Of a DNA stretch of 64,000 bases, positions 17,415 to 26,163 are shown piece by piece; positions within the stretch are counted from its first letter, which is position 1, and each line of letters begins with the position of its first letter. The stretch is from UBA3855 sp964472035 (lineage in GTDB: Bacteria > Bacillota > Clostridia > Oscillospirales > Ruminococcaceae), in NCBI GenBank assembly GCA_964472035.1, contig CAYYIT010000005.1:1-64000 (forward strand). The letters run 5' to 3'. The notes below the pieces were generated by a model that did no database searches, was not told the DNA's origin, and was given only the letters and a program-made list of their open reading frames with translations. The translations under genes and the position numbers were made by a program.

Positions 17415-18473
17415 TCATATCGGTGCTCCGCACGAAGAACAGAAGCCTGCACCGTCGGTATTTTTGGCACCGCATTGTCCGCAGAAGCCGGTTGTTGCAG
17501 AGCCTGTATCTGTACCCTCCGTCTGAGCAGCGGGGAATGCAGCGTCACCTGCGGAGGCTGCCGCATAAGCTGGCTGCGGGGATTCTGCTCTGCCCTTGTT
17601 CCATAGCTCCTTGAAGCTGCTTGAGATACCACAGAGCTTTCCGTACAGATCAAAAGTGATCTCTGTCTGAGGAGCAACCTCCATATAGCTTGCCATTGTC
17701 TGACAGAGAATATAGCTGTCGAGAAACGCAAACTTCAGAACCCATGTAATAAAGCATGCAAGCAAAAAGGCAATCAGAGCATTCCATTTCAAAAGCTTGA
17801 ACAGAAGTCCTACAGGGATGAACACAATTATCACCGTTACAATCACCAGCAGAACTACCTTGAGCATGGTCTTGGCAGCGTTTTTCAGAAGATGCTTGAT
17901 ATTCTGTGCATAAATAACAACACCGTCACAGGCACTCTGAAATGCACCCTGTTCGCTCTTATAAAATGTATAACCAAGACAGCATTCATCTATGTAGCCG
18001 AGAGACAGCTCAATGAAGAACTTTGCAAGCTTTTCAATCTGCTCCATACCGGGAATAAAATCCAGCAGATTGCCGATTTTCTCGATGCCGCGCTGAATCT
18101 GCTTAACCGCACCGCTGACGAGCTTGTCCACACCGAAATACACATTGGCTGTGGCAAAACGCTCCGTTACTTTTTTCTTTCCGTATTCCACCTGATTGGC
18201 AGGAATCTGTCCTGTTACTGCCGCTTCGGCAAGCACAGCAACATGTCCTGCTTTGACAAGATAGCCGAAATAGTGCATGATCGCAAAGCGCACTGCTCCT
18301 GTCAGACCGCACCAGATCAGAATACAGAAGCCAACACCGCCATCTCCGAACAAGCTTCCGATTAACAGCAGTATGACAAGTGCCAGTACTGAGATCAGTA
18401 CGGTTGCACCGCCAAGGATCAATTTTGCCACACAGAACGGCAGAGTCTTTCTGAATAATTCACCTGATTTCAT
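17415..18473 (-). CDS. Multi-span membrane protein with C-terminal zinc ribbon
   Basis: A 352-residue protein of unknown function. Two hydrophobic stretches at about 15-70 and two to three at about 205-260 predict 4-5 membrane spans. An amphipathic region at about 105-165 separates them. After an Ala/Gly/Thr-rich linker, the C-terminus is a zinc ribbon (FCGQCGAKNTDGAGFCSSCG). Such 'zinc_ribbon_2' tails are widespread in Clostridia and their partners are unknown. GGGGGA precedes the start. It lies between another zinc-ribbon protein and the large surface protein, in one apparent operon. Confidence 0.65.
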   Translation of the reverse strand: MKSGELFRKTLPFCVAKLILGGATVLISVLALVILLLIGSLFGDGGVGFCILIWCGLTGAVRFAIMHYFGYLVKAGHVAVLAEAAVTGQIPANQVEYGKKKVTERFATANVYFGVDKLVSGAVKQIQRGIEKIGNLLDFIPGMEQIEKLAKFFIELSLGYIDECCLGYTFYKSEQGAFQSACDGVVIYAQNIKHLLKNAAKTMLKVVLLVIVTVIIVFIPVGLLFKLLKWNALIAFLLACFITWVLKFAFLDSYILCQTMASYMEVAPQTEITFDLYGKLCGISSSFKELWNKGRAESPQPAYAAASAGDAAFPAAQTEGTDTGSATTGFCGQCGAKNTDGAGFCSSCGAPI

Positions 18474-18491
18474 AATTTTGTCCCCCTTAAA

Positions 18492-19328
18492 TTACAGACC
18501 GAACAGATCCATAAAGTTTGTTTTTTTCTTGGACTCCGGCTTTACATAGTCGAATCCACCATAAGGCTCGCTGATATCAAAACCTATCGTAGGACAGTCA
18601 CTGTCTCCTTCAAAGCAATGCTCGGTATCCACATGGTAAACGACACCGTCAACACGTTTATACAGATGCTCGACACTCGGATATTCTCCCGCCTGGCGGA
18701 ATCCGTTTGCCAAAAGCACCTGACGGTACTCGGAGACAGCACGTTGTGCGGCGGTTGCATTTCCGTTGAACTCGGCACCGAAGATATAATGCGTATCGTA
18801 ATCGTCAATGTACATCTTTGTGCCTCCGCAAGTCCATTTGGGATATTGCGGGAGCTTTGCATCCCACTCTGCCATCACGGCGGTGTTGCGGTCGGCTTGC
18901 GCCTGTTCCTCGGCGATAGCGGCGGGGAGCTTGGTGCCGCAGTCCTGACAGAATTTTATACCAATAGAATTCTGTTTTCCGCAATTGATACAGACTGCAC
19001 TCTGTGCAACAGTCTGTTCAGGAAGTACCGTACCGCATTCGGGACAGAATCTCTTATCTGCCGTTGTGGGTTTCTGACAGCTTGGGCAGATTTTCATATT
19101 CTTTGCTGCTTCTGTTGCATAACCTTGTGCGACACGCTCCAGATTCGCCATTGCACCTTCCAGACCGGACGAGCGAGCTACCTGCTGCTCGGTGTTCTGT
19201 GCCGCCTGATCGATGGCGTTTGCCGCCTTGTTGGTCAGATCGGTCACGGTCGGCTCGATGGCTTTTCCGATGGCCTTGCCTACGGCGTCGCTGACACCGC
19301 GTTTGATCGCTCTTTCTAAAAAGCCCAT
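18492..19328 (-). CDS. Double zinc-ribbon protein
   Basis: A 278-residue protein: an amphipathic N-terminal region with Ala-rich repeats (about 1-75), zinc ribbon 1 (CPSCQKPTTADKRFCPECG, about 82-100), zinc ribbon 2 (CINCGKQNSIGIKFCQDCG, about 113-131), and a C-terminal domain of about 120 residues (YPKWTCGGTKMYIDDYDTHYIFGAEF...) that I do not recognise. No signal peptide, so probably cytosolic. AAAAGGAGG precedes the ATG. It is 18 bases upstream of the membrane zinc-ribbon gene. Function unknown. Confidence 0.65.
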   Translation of the reverse strand: MGFLERAIKRGVSDAVGKAIGKAIEPTVTDLTNKAANAIDQAAQNTEQQVARSSGLEGAMANLERVAQGYATEAAKNMKICPSCQKPTTADKRFCPECGTVLPEQTVAQSAVCINCGKQNSIGIKFCQDCGTKLPAAIAEEQAQADRNTAVMAEWDAKLPQYPKWTCGGTKMYIDDYDTHYIFGAEFNGNATAAQRAVSEYRQVLLANGFRQAGEYPSVEHLYKRVDGVVYHVDTEHCFEGDSDCPTIGFDISEPYGGFDYVKPESKKKTNFMDLFGL

Positions 19329-19379
19329 AAAGTATCCTCCTTTTCAATGGATAATTTTTTCATCGTTTGGGGTGGCGCG

Positions 19380-19703
19380 TTATCTTTCATTTTTTTGGAA
19401 ACAATCCCGGCAAGCTCCGAGAGCGTCTGTGCTGTCATAGCAATCATCACATACCCACTGATAACAATGTCGGCACTGATTGAACCGCAAGGCAAGCTGC
19501 TGGGTTGCTTTCACCTTTGCGTGGTTAAAGGCTGACTGGCTTAATTTGTTCGCCCTGCCATCCGCACACCTCGCAAGAGTTCGCACACTCCGACAGATCA
19601 GCGGTATTCTCGCTCCGTACTGCTTCTTGCCGCAGATCGGACACTCAGCATAAAAGCGCAAGGTTTCCGCATCCGCTCGGATCCGCTTGTAGAACAGTTT
19701 CAT
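19380..19703 (-). CDS. Small CxxC-rich protein
   Basis: A 107-residue protein with CPICGKK near residue 21 and CRHCYQWVCDDCYD...CRDC near the C-terminus, enough cysteines for two zinc sites. The region between is basic and helical. GGAGG precedes the ATG at 19703. First gene of the zinc-ribbon operon, divergent from the regulator at 20099. I do not recognise a family; a role as the operon's sensor or assembly factor would be speculation. Confidence 0.6.
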   Translation of the reverse strand: MKLFYKRIRADAETLRFYAECPICGKKQYGARIPLICRSVRTLARCADGRANKLSQSAFNHAKVKATQQLALRFNQCRHCYQWVCDDCYDSTDALGACRDCFQKNER

Positions 19704-19776
19704 CTCACACCTCCGTTCTATAGATTTACCGTTTGTAACTTTTTTTCAAAGCTTTCCGTTTTTTGCTCAAAAGCCA

Positions 19777-19805
19777 TTGAAAAATATGCCCACATATGAT
19801 ATAAT
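19777..19805 (+). promoter_or_regulatory. Promoter for the structured leader and LuxR-type regulator
   Basis: TTGAAA (19777-19782), 17-base spacer, TATAAT (19800-19805). A weaker second option lies inside the leader: TTGCCC (19930-19935), 17 bases, TATAAT (19953-19958). Confidence 0.7.
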
Positions 19806-19810
19806 ATTCA

Positions 19811-20035
19811 GTAACATATGGGGACTGCCTCTGTGACGCTCAGCCGACAGAGAAGTTTATGTTAGTACTGTGTACCAACATAAAGGGGTATCCCTTTAGC
19901 TTTTTCACCGTCATCGGGAAGGATATGGCTTGCCCCTCCCGTATGTTACACCTATAATTATACGGATTTTTTCGGGATTTGGTATCCCCCGTTTGGGGGA
20001 TTTTTGGGGGGATACCCCGAAAAACGGGGGGTTTT
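19811..20035 (+). ncRNA. Structured 5' leader, candidate riboregulator
   Basis: A 12-bp closing stem joins GTAACATATGGG (19811-19822) and CCCGTATGTTAC (19938-19949) with one G-T pair. Inside are CTCTGT/ACAGAG (19829/19847), TTTATGTT/AACATAAA (19856/19877) and AAAGGG/CCCTTT (19882/19892). Downstream, CCCCC-GTTT-GGGGG plus a T run (19986-20005) looks like a terminator. It competes with GGTATCCCCC (19981-19990) pairing to GGGGGATACC (20007-20016). The loop sequence GGGGTATCCC (19885-19894) is also an exact complement of 20009-20018. The regulator's ATG lies at 20099. I cannot match it to a named riboswitch class. Confidence 0.55.
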
Positions 20036-20098
20036 CAAAAAATCGCGGGGGATAACCCCTTTTCGGATAAAATTTTGACGCAAAGGAAGGTACGCTTT

Positions 20099-21562
20099 AT
20101 GAATGACTCTATTCTCATAGAAAACCAACAAAAGAGGAGAGATATGCCGTTGTGGATGCTGGTCTGCTTTGCCATGTTCAGCTTTTGGCAGATGGCGTTT
20201 ATCTATTATTTCCTTGAGCCGTCCTCGGCAATGGATGGGAAGATCCCACTACCCATTAACATCGACAATGGTACTACGCTGACAGCGGTTTGTTACATAC
20301 TCGGTATCCTTACGATGATCTTCTTGCCAAAGATTATTACGTGGGCGCAGAGGATCGCCACGGGTGTTGCGCTCGTTTCGGCGATAGGATTCTTCCTACC
20401 TCTGCCGGATGATATTCTGCGTTTGAACATCTACTTGCAGATCTTCTGTTGCTGTCTGATGATCGGCTTTGAGACCTTTCTTGTGGTTACTTACTTTTCC
20501 GAGAAAAGCAGCGTTAAGTATCTGACCTTCGGCTACGGTATAGCGGTGTTCCTGATCGCTTTGGTTCAGAACGAGGTCATCTCGATCCCGTTCTCTACAT
20601 TCCGCTACGCAATGGTGGCGGCTCTTGTGCTTCTGTTTATCTTCTTCCTCCGTATCCCTGCGGGTAAGGAGCGTTTGCCGAGATTTGTTAAGAAGAGCGA
20701 CGGCATTCCTGCACCGAAAAAGCTGATGTGGGGTACATATCTTCTTATGTTCATTATCGCACTGATGGGCGTTGCCGGCCCTGCGGTTGTTGGTAAGGCA
20801 GAGCACGGCGTTTCCATTATGTATTTGGTCGTGGCACTTTCCTGTTTCACGATGTATTTGCTCCACAAAAAAGCGAACGTTCATCCCTTCCGACTGATGC
20901 CCGTGCTGGTGGGGCTTGGCGGACTCGGTTTCCTTTTAATGCTTGTTACCGACTACGTTCCCGCGCTTGCTTACGTTGCCTGTGCGCTGATCGGATTTGG
21001 TATGGCGGCTTGTATGCTCGCACCGCTTTACGGTGTGCCGATCATGAAATCCTATCCCTCAAAATACATACCTTGCGCTATCATCGGTCTTGCTCTCTCA
21101 GCGGTTCTCGTTCACGCCGTGATTGCCGAGATATTCCTCGGCGCACCTACCGCGCTGTACATCTTCTATGCGGTGATCATGGGTGTGCTTGTGTTCGTAT
21201 ATATGCAGGTGGAGCCGTTTTTGATGTTCGCCCTTCGCCATAGGATCACGGACGAGGAAGTCGCTGTTACAGCAGAGGAAGAAGCGGTCGTTGTTCCCAC
21301 CACAGAGGTCGAAACGAAAACCGAGCCTGCACTTACTGCCGAAGCGGATACTATGGGAGATCCCCTGGATGTTCTCAGCAAAAGGGAAAGAGACGTCGCC
21401 GAGCTTATCTGCCTTGGTTACGCTAACAAGGATATTGCAACGATGCTGTTTATTTCCGATCACACGGTAAAGGATCACACCAAGAGCATTTACCGTAAAA
21501 CCAACGTTCACAGCCGTCTTGAACTCGCTGCGCTGGTGAGCAAGCACCGCACAATGAAATAA
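20099..21562 (+). CDS. Polytopic membrane LuxR-type regulator
   Basis: 487 residues from the ATG at 20099, chosen because AAGGAAGG lies 9 bases upstream; codons before it translate hairpin DNA. About ten to twelve hydrophobic segments fill residues 15-380 (MPLWMLVCFAMFSFWQMAF first), MFS-like in appearance. A linker with acidic patches leads to a C-terminal LuxR HTH (LSKRERDVAELICLGYANKDIATMLFISDHTVKDHTKSIYRKT). Membrane-bound LuxR regulators of this type occur in gut Actinobacteria and Clostridia and may sense small molecules or transport state. It is followed after 22 bases by a second HTH gene. The likely targets are the divergent zinc-ribbon operon or itself. Confidence 0.8.
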   Translation: MNDSILIENQQKRRDMPLWMLVCFAMFSFWQMAFIYYFLEPSSAMDGKIPLPINIDNGTTLTAVCYILGILTMIFLPKIITWAQRIATGVALVSAIGFFLPLPDDILRLNIYLQIFCCCLMIGFETFLVVTYFSEKSSVKYLTFGYGIAVFLIALVQNEVISIPFSTFRYAMVAALVLLFIFFLRIPAGKERLPRFVKKSDGIPAPKKLMWGTYLLMFIIALMGVAGPAVVGKAEHGVSIMYLVVALSCFTMYLLHKKANVHPFRLMPVLVGLGGLGFLLMLVTDYVPALAYVACALIGFGMAACMLAPLYGVPIMKSYPSKYIPCAIIGLALSAVLVHAVIAEIFLGAPTALYIFYAVIMGVLVFVYMQVEPFLMFALRHRITDEEVAVTAEEEAVVVPTTEVETKTEPALTAEADTMGDPLDVLSKRERDVAELICLGYANKDIATMLFISDHTVKDHTKSIYRKTNVHSRLELAALVSKHRTMK

Positions 21563-21584
21563 CTGACCGAAAGGAGCTGAACGT

Positions 21585-22061
21585 TTGATACTTGCTGACA
21601 GATTAAACCGGATTATTGAAGAGAGACAGATCAGCAAGGAAGAATTCGTAAGGAGGATCGGCGTGACACCGCAGTACGTTCTTCTGCTGACGGGCAACGC
21701 CAAGGCACGTCCCGAAAGCATTAAGCCTGCCCTTGCCAAGCTGATCGCGCTTGAGTTTGATTGCGACTACGAATGGCTTCTTCACGGCAAGGAGTCGGAG
21801 CTGCCGAAGACCGCGAAGCCGAACAAGCGCACCTGCGAGGGGCCGCTTCGTGCCTACGGACTTTCCGTAAAGGAAAACGAGACGGTCCTGAAATATGCCG
21901 ACGGCATGACCGTAAAGCAGATCGCCGAGGATACCGGCGTTACCGTCAATACGGTGAACTTTTATCTCAGAAAGGCGTACAGGAAACTGAACATCCACAG
22001 CCGTGAGGAGCTTGCCGAGCTGCTCGAAAGCATAGGTATTACCCCAAATATGAACTCATAA
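21585..22061 (+). CDS. Xre-LuxR double HTH protein
   Basis: 158 residues, starting at TTG 8 bases after AAGGAG. The N-terminal 65 residues look like an Xre/Cro HTH (LADRLNRIIEERQISKEEFVRRIGVTPQYV). The C-terminal 65 look like a LuxR HTH (GMTVKQIAEDTGVTVNTVNFYLRKAYRKLNIHSREELAELL) without the full GerE N-terminus. Both are DNA-binding folds, so the protein might bridge two sites or modulate the membrane LuxR protein encoded just upstream. It is cotranscribed with that gene and ends at a strong terminator. Confidence 0.7.
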   Translation: MILADRLNRIIEERQISKEEFVRRIGVTPQYVLLLTGNAKARPESIKPALAKLIALEFDCDYEWLLHGKESELPKTAKPNKRTCEGPLRAYGLSVKENETVLKYADGMTVKQIAEDTGVTVNTVNFYLRKAYRKLNIHSREELAELLESIGITPNMNS

Positions 22062-22119
22062 AAGCCAAACAGCTCGGAGATCGTTGTGACCTCGGAGCTG
22101 CTTTCATCTGTATATAAAG

Positions 22120-22155
22120 AAAAATCCGACCATCTTTTCGATGATCGGATTTTCT
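22120..22155 (+). terminator. Terminator of the regulator operon
   Basis: AAAATCCGA (from 22120) pairs with TCGGATTTT (to 22153) with a further ATC/GAT pairing, followed by CTCTTG. Confidence 0.75.
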
Positions 22156-22232
22156 CTTGTCCCGTACCGGCTTTCACCCATTGGTCAATTTTTGTCCCTT
22201 TGAGCGAAAACCCTTTGATTTCAGAGGATTTT

Positions 22233-22264
22233 TGGAGCTTGTGACAGGATTCGAACCTGCGACC
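22233..22264 (-). tRNA. tRNA-Thr 3' fragment at left junction 2 (attL2)
   Basis: Same T arm, acceptor strand, discriminator and CCA as at 6560-6591 and in the intact tRNA-Thr. Homology again ends at CGACC (22260-22264) and an element arm (ATGGGTTGTTTATAAAGCGAC) follows. On the minus strand a weak terminator (CCTCTGA-AA-TCAAAGG, then GTTTT) lies 3' of it. I take it as the 3' half of the tRNA copy carried by IME-1, cut by IME-2. Confidence 0.85.
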
Positions 22265-22324
22265 ATGGGTTGTTTATAAAGCGACGTTTCAATCGTTTTA
22301 AAAAACAGGGCATCCACCCCGATT

Positions 22325-23935
22325 CTACGCCGCTTTCTCCGATTCTGCGGCATTTTCCAGTTTACCGATAAAGCGATAGTAAATCTCTACCTGTTGAAAT
22401 ACCCTGCCGTCCTCCGCTATTTCCTTGTGGTGCACCACGATTTTGTCAATCAGCTCGTTGAGGATTGAAGCATCAAGCTTGTCTATAACGGTGTACTTTT
22501 TAATGAGATTCACGAACTTATCCGTTGCATCGCTCTCCGCTTTCAGCTGTTCAATCCGCTGTCGCAGGTCGGGGAGTGCTTCCTTGATTTCCCTCTGCTC
22601 GGATTCATACTGTGCCGACATGGCTTCATAACGGCTTTCGGGAATCCTTCCCAAAGCACTGTCCTCGTACAGCTTACACAGAATCTTGTCGATCTCCTTA
22701 AAACGGCTCTGCTTCTTCTCGTATTCGGCTTGCAGTTTCTTTGCTTCCTTTTTGGAATCTGTCTGAAACTTTTTCTCCAGAAACGCCTTGAACTGCTTCT
22801 TGTTGTGACGATAATTCCAGAGCACACTCCGCAGGTCGATCAGCACAAGATCGTACACCGTATCGTAGCGGATATAGTGGGACGCACAGTATTCCTTGCC
22901 GTGCGTCTTGTACATCCAGCAGGAATATGCCCCGTGATAAGAGCCGTCCTTTCGCTTTTTCTGTGAGTAGGTGAGGGCGTGACCGCAGTCCGCACAGTAC
23001 AGCAGCCCTGCGAACATCTGCACTTCGCCGGTCTTGGCAGGACGGTGTTTGGCATTCATGATCTTGTGAACCGTGTCCCACAATTCCTGAGAAATGATCG
23101 GCTCATGGCAGTGTTCCACTACAATCCAGTCCTCCCTCGGACACTTCACCATCTGCTTGCTTTTCATGGATTTTGCTCGCTGCTTGCCATACACCAGCCT
23201 GCCGAGATAGACTTCATTGTTCAGAATCACACGGACGGAGGTGACGTGCCAGTCGAATTCCTTCCGCCAGTAATCGGGGTTGTGCTGATTGAAGTAGGCG
23301 ATGGGGTTCAGCACCTTTTCCGCACGGAAGATTTTCGCAATCTTGTTGTACCCGATGCCCTCCGCAGTCAGCCGGAAAATGCGTCTGACAACCTCTGCCG
23401 CTGGCTCGTCAATCACAAGATGATGACGATCATTCGGGTCAAGCTTGTAGCCGAACGGCGGCTTGGAACCCATGAACTGACCTGCTTTTGCTTTTGCTTT
23501 CTTGGCGGCTTTCGTTTTCTTGGATACGTCACGGGCGTACATTTCGTTCATCACGTTACGCATGGGGAACATCAGATCATCTTCATTGATTGTAGAATCA
23601 TAGTGATCATCCGCCGCAATAAACCGCACGTTCTGTTCCTTGAAATGCTCTACCTGCAAGCCCACTTCCACATAATTTCGACCGAATCGGGATAGGTCTT
23701 TCACGATCACAAGGTTGATGTTTCCCGAATTGATGTCCGAGAGCATTTTCTGAAAAGCGGGTCTGTTGAAGTTCGTACCGCTGTAGCCGTCATCGCAGTA
23801 AAATTCATATTCCGTGATGCTGTGTGCCTGACAGTACTGTTCCAATAAAATTTTCTGCGTTTCGATGGACACACTGCCGCCGAAACTGCCGTCGTCCACC
23901 GAGAGTCTGCAATATAATGCTGCGTGTTTCTGCAT
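22325..23935 (-). CDS. Large serine recombinase of IME-2
   Basis: 536 residues, close paralogue of the IME-1 recombinase: same catalytic ALYCRLSVDDG, SRFGRNYVEVG, zinc-ribbon (LYCADCGHALTYS) and C-terminal coiled coil. Most differences are in the middle third (zinc-ribbon and coiled-coil start), whereas the catalytic and extreme C-terminal parts are almost the same, which fits recognition of the same attachment site. ATG at 23935 follows AAAGGAG. The stop codon lies about 40 bases from the dyad arm. Confidence 0.93.
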   Translation of the reverse strand: MQKHAALYCRLSVDDGSFGGSVSIETQKILLEQYCQAHSITEYEFYCDDGYSGTNFNRPAFQKMLSDINSGNINLVIVKDLSRFGRNYVEVGLQVEHFKEQNVRFIAADDHYDSTINEDDLMFPMRNVMNEMYARDVSKKTKAAKKAKAKAGQFMGSKPPFGYKLDPNDRHHLVIDEPAAEVVRRIFRLTAEGIGYNKIAKIFRAEKVLNPIAYFNQHNPDYWRKEFDWHVTSVRVILNNEVYLGRLVYGKQRAKSMKSKQMVKCPREDWIVVEHCHEPIISQELWDTVHKIMNAKHRPAKTGEVQMFAGLLYCADCGHALTYSQKKRKDGSYHGAYSCWMYKTHGKEYCASHYIRYDTVYDLVLIDLRSVLWNYRHNKKQFKAFLEKKFQTDSKKEAKKLQAEYEKKQSRFKEIDKILCKLYEDSALGRIPESRYEAMSAQYESEQREIKEALPDLRQRIEQLKAESDATDKFVNLIKKYTVIDKLDASILNELIDKIVVHHKEIAEDGRVFQQVEIYYRFIGKLENAAESEKAA

Positions 23936-24072
23936 CATCATTCTCCTTTCGGGCAGCGGACACGCATAGCCTTGCACCACCAGTATACCATATCTGTCGG
24001 CACAAAGCCAGCTGAATATGTCCGCCGTAATAATCTTTGTGCAACCTCAATAAGTGGTTGCTCTCATTTTGT

Positions 24073-24330
24073 TCATATTGCAGAAGCGTTCTTCCGCTGA
24101 ATCATTTCCTCGAACTCATCTGACACAGATCCGATTTCTTCTCCCGTTTCCAGTCTGCGGAGCATGAGATTGGAGAGCAATTTCGTAGCATTTGTCTGCC
24201 CCTCAAAGACAGACCACACACGATAGGTCACGCCGTTCAGATAGTGATCATGGTACTGTGCATCGCCCTGATTCTGACACAGTGACGGTTCGAGGGTGTA
24301 TTCTCTTTTTCTGATTTTGATTCTTTCCAT
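24073..24330 (-). CDS. Small TnpW-like element protein (second copy)
   Basis: 85 residues, identical to the protein encoded at 8415-8672. It sits in a roughly 300-bp block that looks identical between the two elements, in contrast to the diverged recombinase and relaxase genes on each side. Function unknown; see the first copy for its sequence pattern. Confidence 0.55.
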   Translation of the reverse strand: MERIKIRKREYTLEPSLCQNQGDAQYHDHYLNGVTYRVWSVFEGQTNATKLLSNLMLRRLETGEEIGSVSDEFEEMIQRKNASAI

Positions 24331-24431
24331 AGTCCTCCGGTTCTCCGAACAAAGTCGGATTGCATCTTGTTATTCCTATAAATCTGATACTCATTTTAGA
24401 TCTTCCTTTCTGCAATATTTTTGATAGGGCA

Positions 24432-25763
24432 TCATCCCATGTGCATCCCCAACGCTTCCTTACGTCGGATTTCTTCTGCGAGAACCTTGCTGTCAATGTG
24501 CCGTTCGACATCCTCATCTTCTGTCGGCTCGTCAATTATTGCAGCCACATCTGCAATGCCAGCGATAACAAGAGCAGCACCGACTGCGAAATCATAATCG
24601 CTCTGAGCATTTTCAATTGTGTTTTGTGTTTCCATTCTTCTAAGCATTTCAGCTTGGAGCAATATTCCTCGTTCAGCTTCCCAGCCTGTAATGACAGCTT
24701 CTCCGACTGGCTGATGAGACTCGTCAGGGAGTTTGTCGTCTGTTCTGCTGTCGTTTGCTGAATGCGTCGGCACTCGTCCTCCACCTGATCGAACAGAACT
24801 TTCTGATTCTGCAGGTGCAGTTCGATTCCACTTCTGGTCATCAGCTCGCCCTGCGACTTCAGCAGTTCCTCCTGCACCTCGCACGATCTTTTCAGCAGGC
24901 TGATTACCGCCGTCCAGTTCCGGTTGTCCACCGCCACCATGGGCAGGGTTTCCTCCGCCGCTTTCAGGTCGGATTTGTTGCGTTCCATCAAGGCATTCAC
25001 GTCTAATCTTGAACTCATGTTCCATCAACTCCTTTGAAAATTTCTCGCCGTGCAATTTAGCACAGCGGCACTTTCTTCCGTTCGGGCAAGTGTAGGTGAT
25101 ATACTTCCGTGAGTCCTCCCACCTCACGCTGTAGCCGAGTTGCTTCATCATAAACACAAACTGCTTCTTTGATTTGGCTTGCTTCATCACTTCCATGACG
25201 GCATTCATCAGTTGAAATTTCCAGCTCTCGCCACGCACTGCCGAGCGATATTCACGGTCTGAGAGCACATCTTTTTTCTTCTGCGGTTGCTTGTCCAGCA
25301 CCGCCACACCGTATCGCATACAGATTTGATCGGATAAATCCATCAGCTCCTGCACGGTGTTTCCATTGGAATGATACTTTCTGCCATCCTCGAAGCTTAC
25401 AGCATTGAACACGAGATGCGAATGAATATGCTCTCGGTCGATATGTGTCGCCACGACGCACTCGTATTTCCCGATGGCTTTCTCTGCAAGTTCCACTGCA
25501 ATCCGATGAGCAAGCTCCGGCGGAGTATCATCACCTTTCGGGAACGACTGGACAAGATGATAGTACATCCGACCGCTGTTCTTGTGATAGGTGTTCTTGG
25601 TTGCGAGCATTTCTTCGTAGGCAGTCGGTGCGGAACAGTTGAGAGCCGTGACATATTGCTTGTCCTCAGACTTTGTTTTCTCCGTCCTTGTAACGTAAGC
25701 AAGGACATTTTTCATGCCTCCGGCGGTCTGCGTTTTGCTGTTGATGAAATGAATAATTGGCAT
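24432..25763 (-). CDS. Relaxase (MobA/MobL-type) of IME-2
   Basis: 443 residues from ATG at 25763, chosen because GGAGG lies 9 bases upstream and MPIIHFINSK matches the start in IME-1; 15 extra in-frame codons lie upstream. Three-histidine motif HIDREHIHSHLVFN. The second half again overlaps a gene in another frame. Unlike IME-1, it does not overlap mobC: 52 bases separate them. It should nick the oriT candidate at 26164-26235. Confidence 0.9.
   Translation of the reverse strand: MPIIHFINSKTQTAGGMKNVLAYVTRTEKTKSEDKQYVTALNCSAPTAYEEMLATKNTYHKNSGRMYYHLVQSFPKGDDTPPELAHRIAVELAEKAIGKYECVVATHIDREHIHSHLVFNAVSFEDGRKYHSNGNTVQELMDLSDQICMRYGVAVLDKQPQKKKDVLSDREYRSAVRGESWKFQLMNAVMEVMKQAKSKKQFVFMMKQLGYSVRWEDSRKYITYTCPNGRKCRCAKLHGEKFSKELMEHEFKIRRECLDGTQQIRPESGGGNPAHGGGGQPELDGGNQPAEKIVRGAGGTAEVAGRADDQKWNRTAPAESESSVRSGGGRVPTHSANDSRTDDKLPDESHQPVGEAVITGWEAERGILLQAEMLRRMETQNTIENAQSDYDFAVGAALVIAGIADVAAIIDEPTEDEDVERHIDSKVLAEEIRRKEALGMHMG
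24536..25018 (-). CDS. Overprinted mobilization protein in relaxase gene (second copy)
   Basis: 160 residues in a different frame from the relaxase. Same start (MSSRLDVNALMERNKSDLKAAEE), coiled-coil middle and hydrophobic tail (AIMISQSVLLLLSLALQMWL) as the IME-1 copy. The middle (about residues 60-100) differs at many positions without a stop, which argues that the frame is under selection. AAAGGAG precedes the ATG. Probable membrane-linked mobilization helper. Confidence 0.75.
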   Translation of the reverse strand: MSSRLDVNALMERNKSDLKAAEETLPMVAVDNRNWTAVISLLKRSCEVQEELLKSQGELMTRSGIELHLQNQKVLFDQVEDECRRIQQTTAEQTTNSLTSLISQSEKLSLQAGKLNEEYCSKLKCLEEWKHKTQLKMLRAIMISQSVLLLLSLALQMWLQ

Positions 25764-25815
25764 CGCTACATCCCTCCAATCCAATGGCTGCATACCCGTT
25801 CGCCTCAAACAGGTT

Positions 25816-26139
25816 CTACCCTCGGCTCAGGGCAACCGCCTTTGCAATTTCACACAGGGCGGATGTTGCACGTTCGTGCTGCTCAACCAGCCGATCAAGA
25901 TTGACAGCATTCAGTCGTCCCATGTTGCCAAGCACTGCAATCTGATTGAGATTTCGTCCGATTGATTTCTGCCCTTTCAGCACATCCGCAAGCCCATCGG
26001 CAGTGACGATTTTCTTACCGAGTGCCGACCGAAGTACAAAATCACTCAGCGTCAATTCATGCTGACGAGCCTTGTTGTAGATCCGCTGTCGCTCGTCCTC
26101 AGTGCAGCGAATTGTAATTGTAACGTTTCGTTTTCTCAT
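25816..26139 (-). CDS. mobC: MobC-like relaxosome accessory protein of IME-2
   Basis: 107 residues from ATG at 26139 (GGAG upstream); longer readings upstream translate oriT-like DNA. Same RHH-like start and GRNLNQIAVLGNMGR motif as the IME-1 copy. The C-terminus is slightly longer (AVALSRG), which explains why the relaxase start is no longer overlapped. Confidence 0.87.
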   Translation of the reverse strand: MRKRNVTITIRCTEDERQRIYNKARQHELTLSDFVLRSALGKKIVTADGLADVLKGQKSIGRNLNQIAVLGNMGRLNAVNLDRLVEQHERATSALCEIAKAVALSRG

Positions 26140-26163
26140 GGCATCACACTCCTTTTTTTGTAG

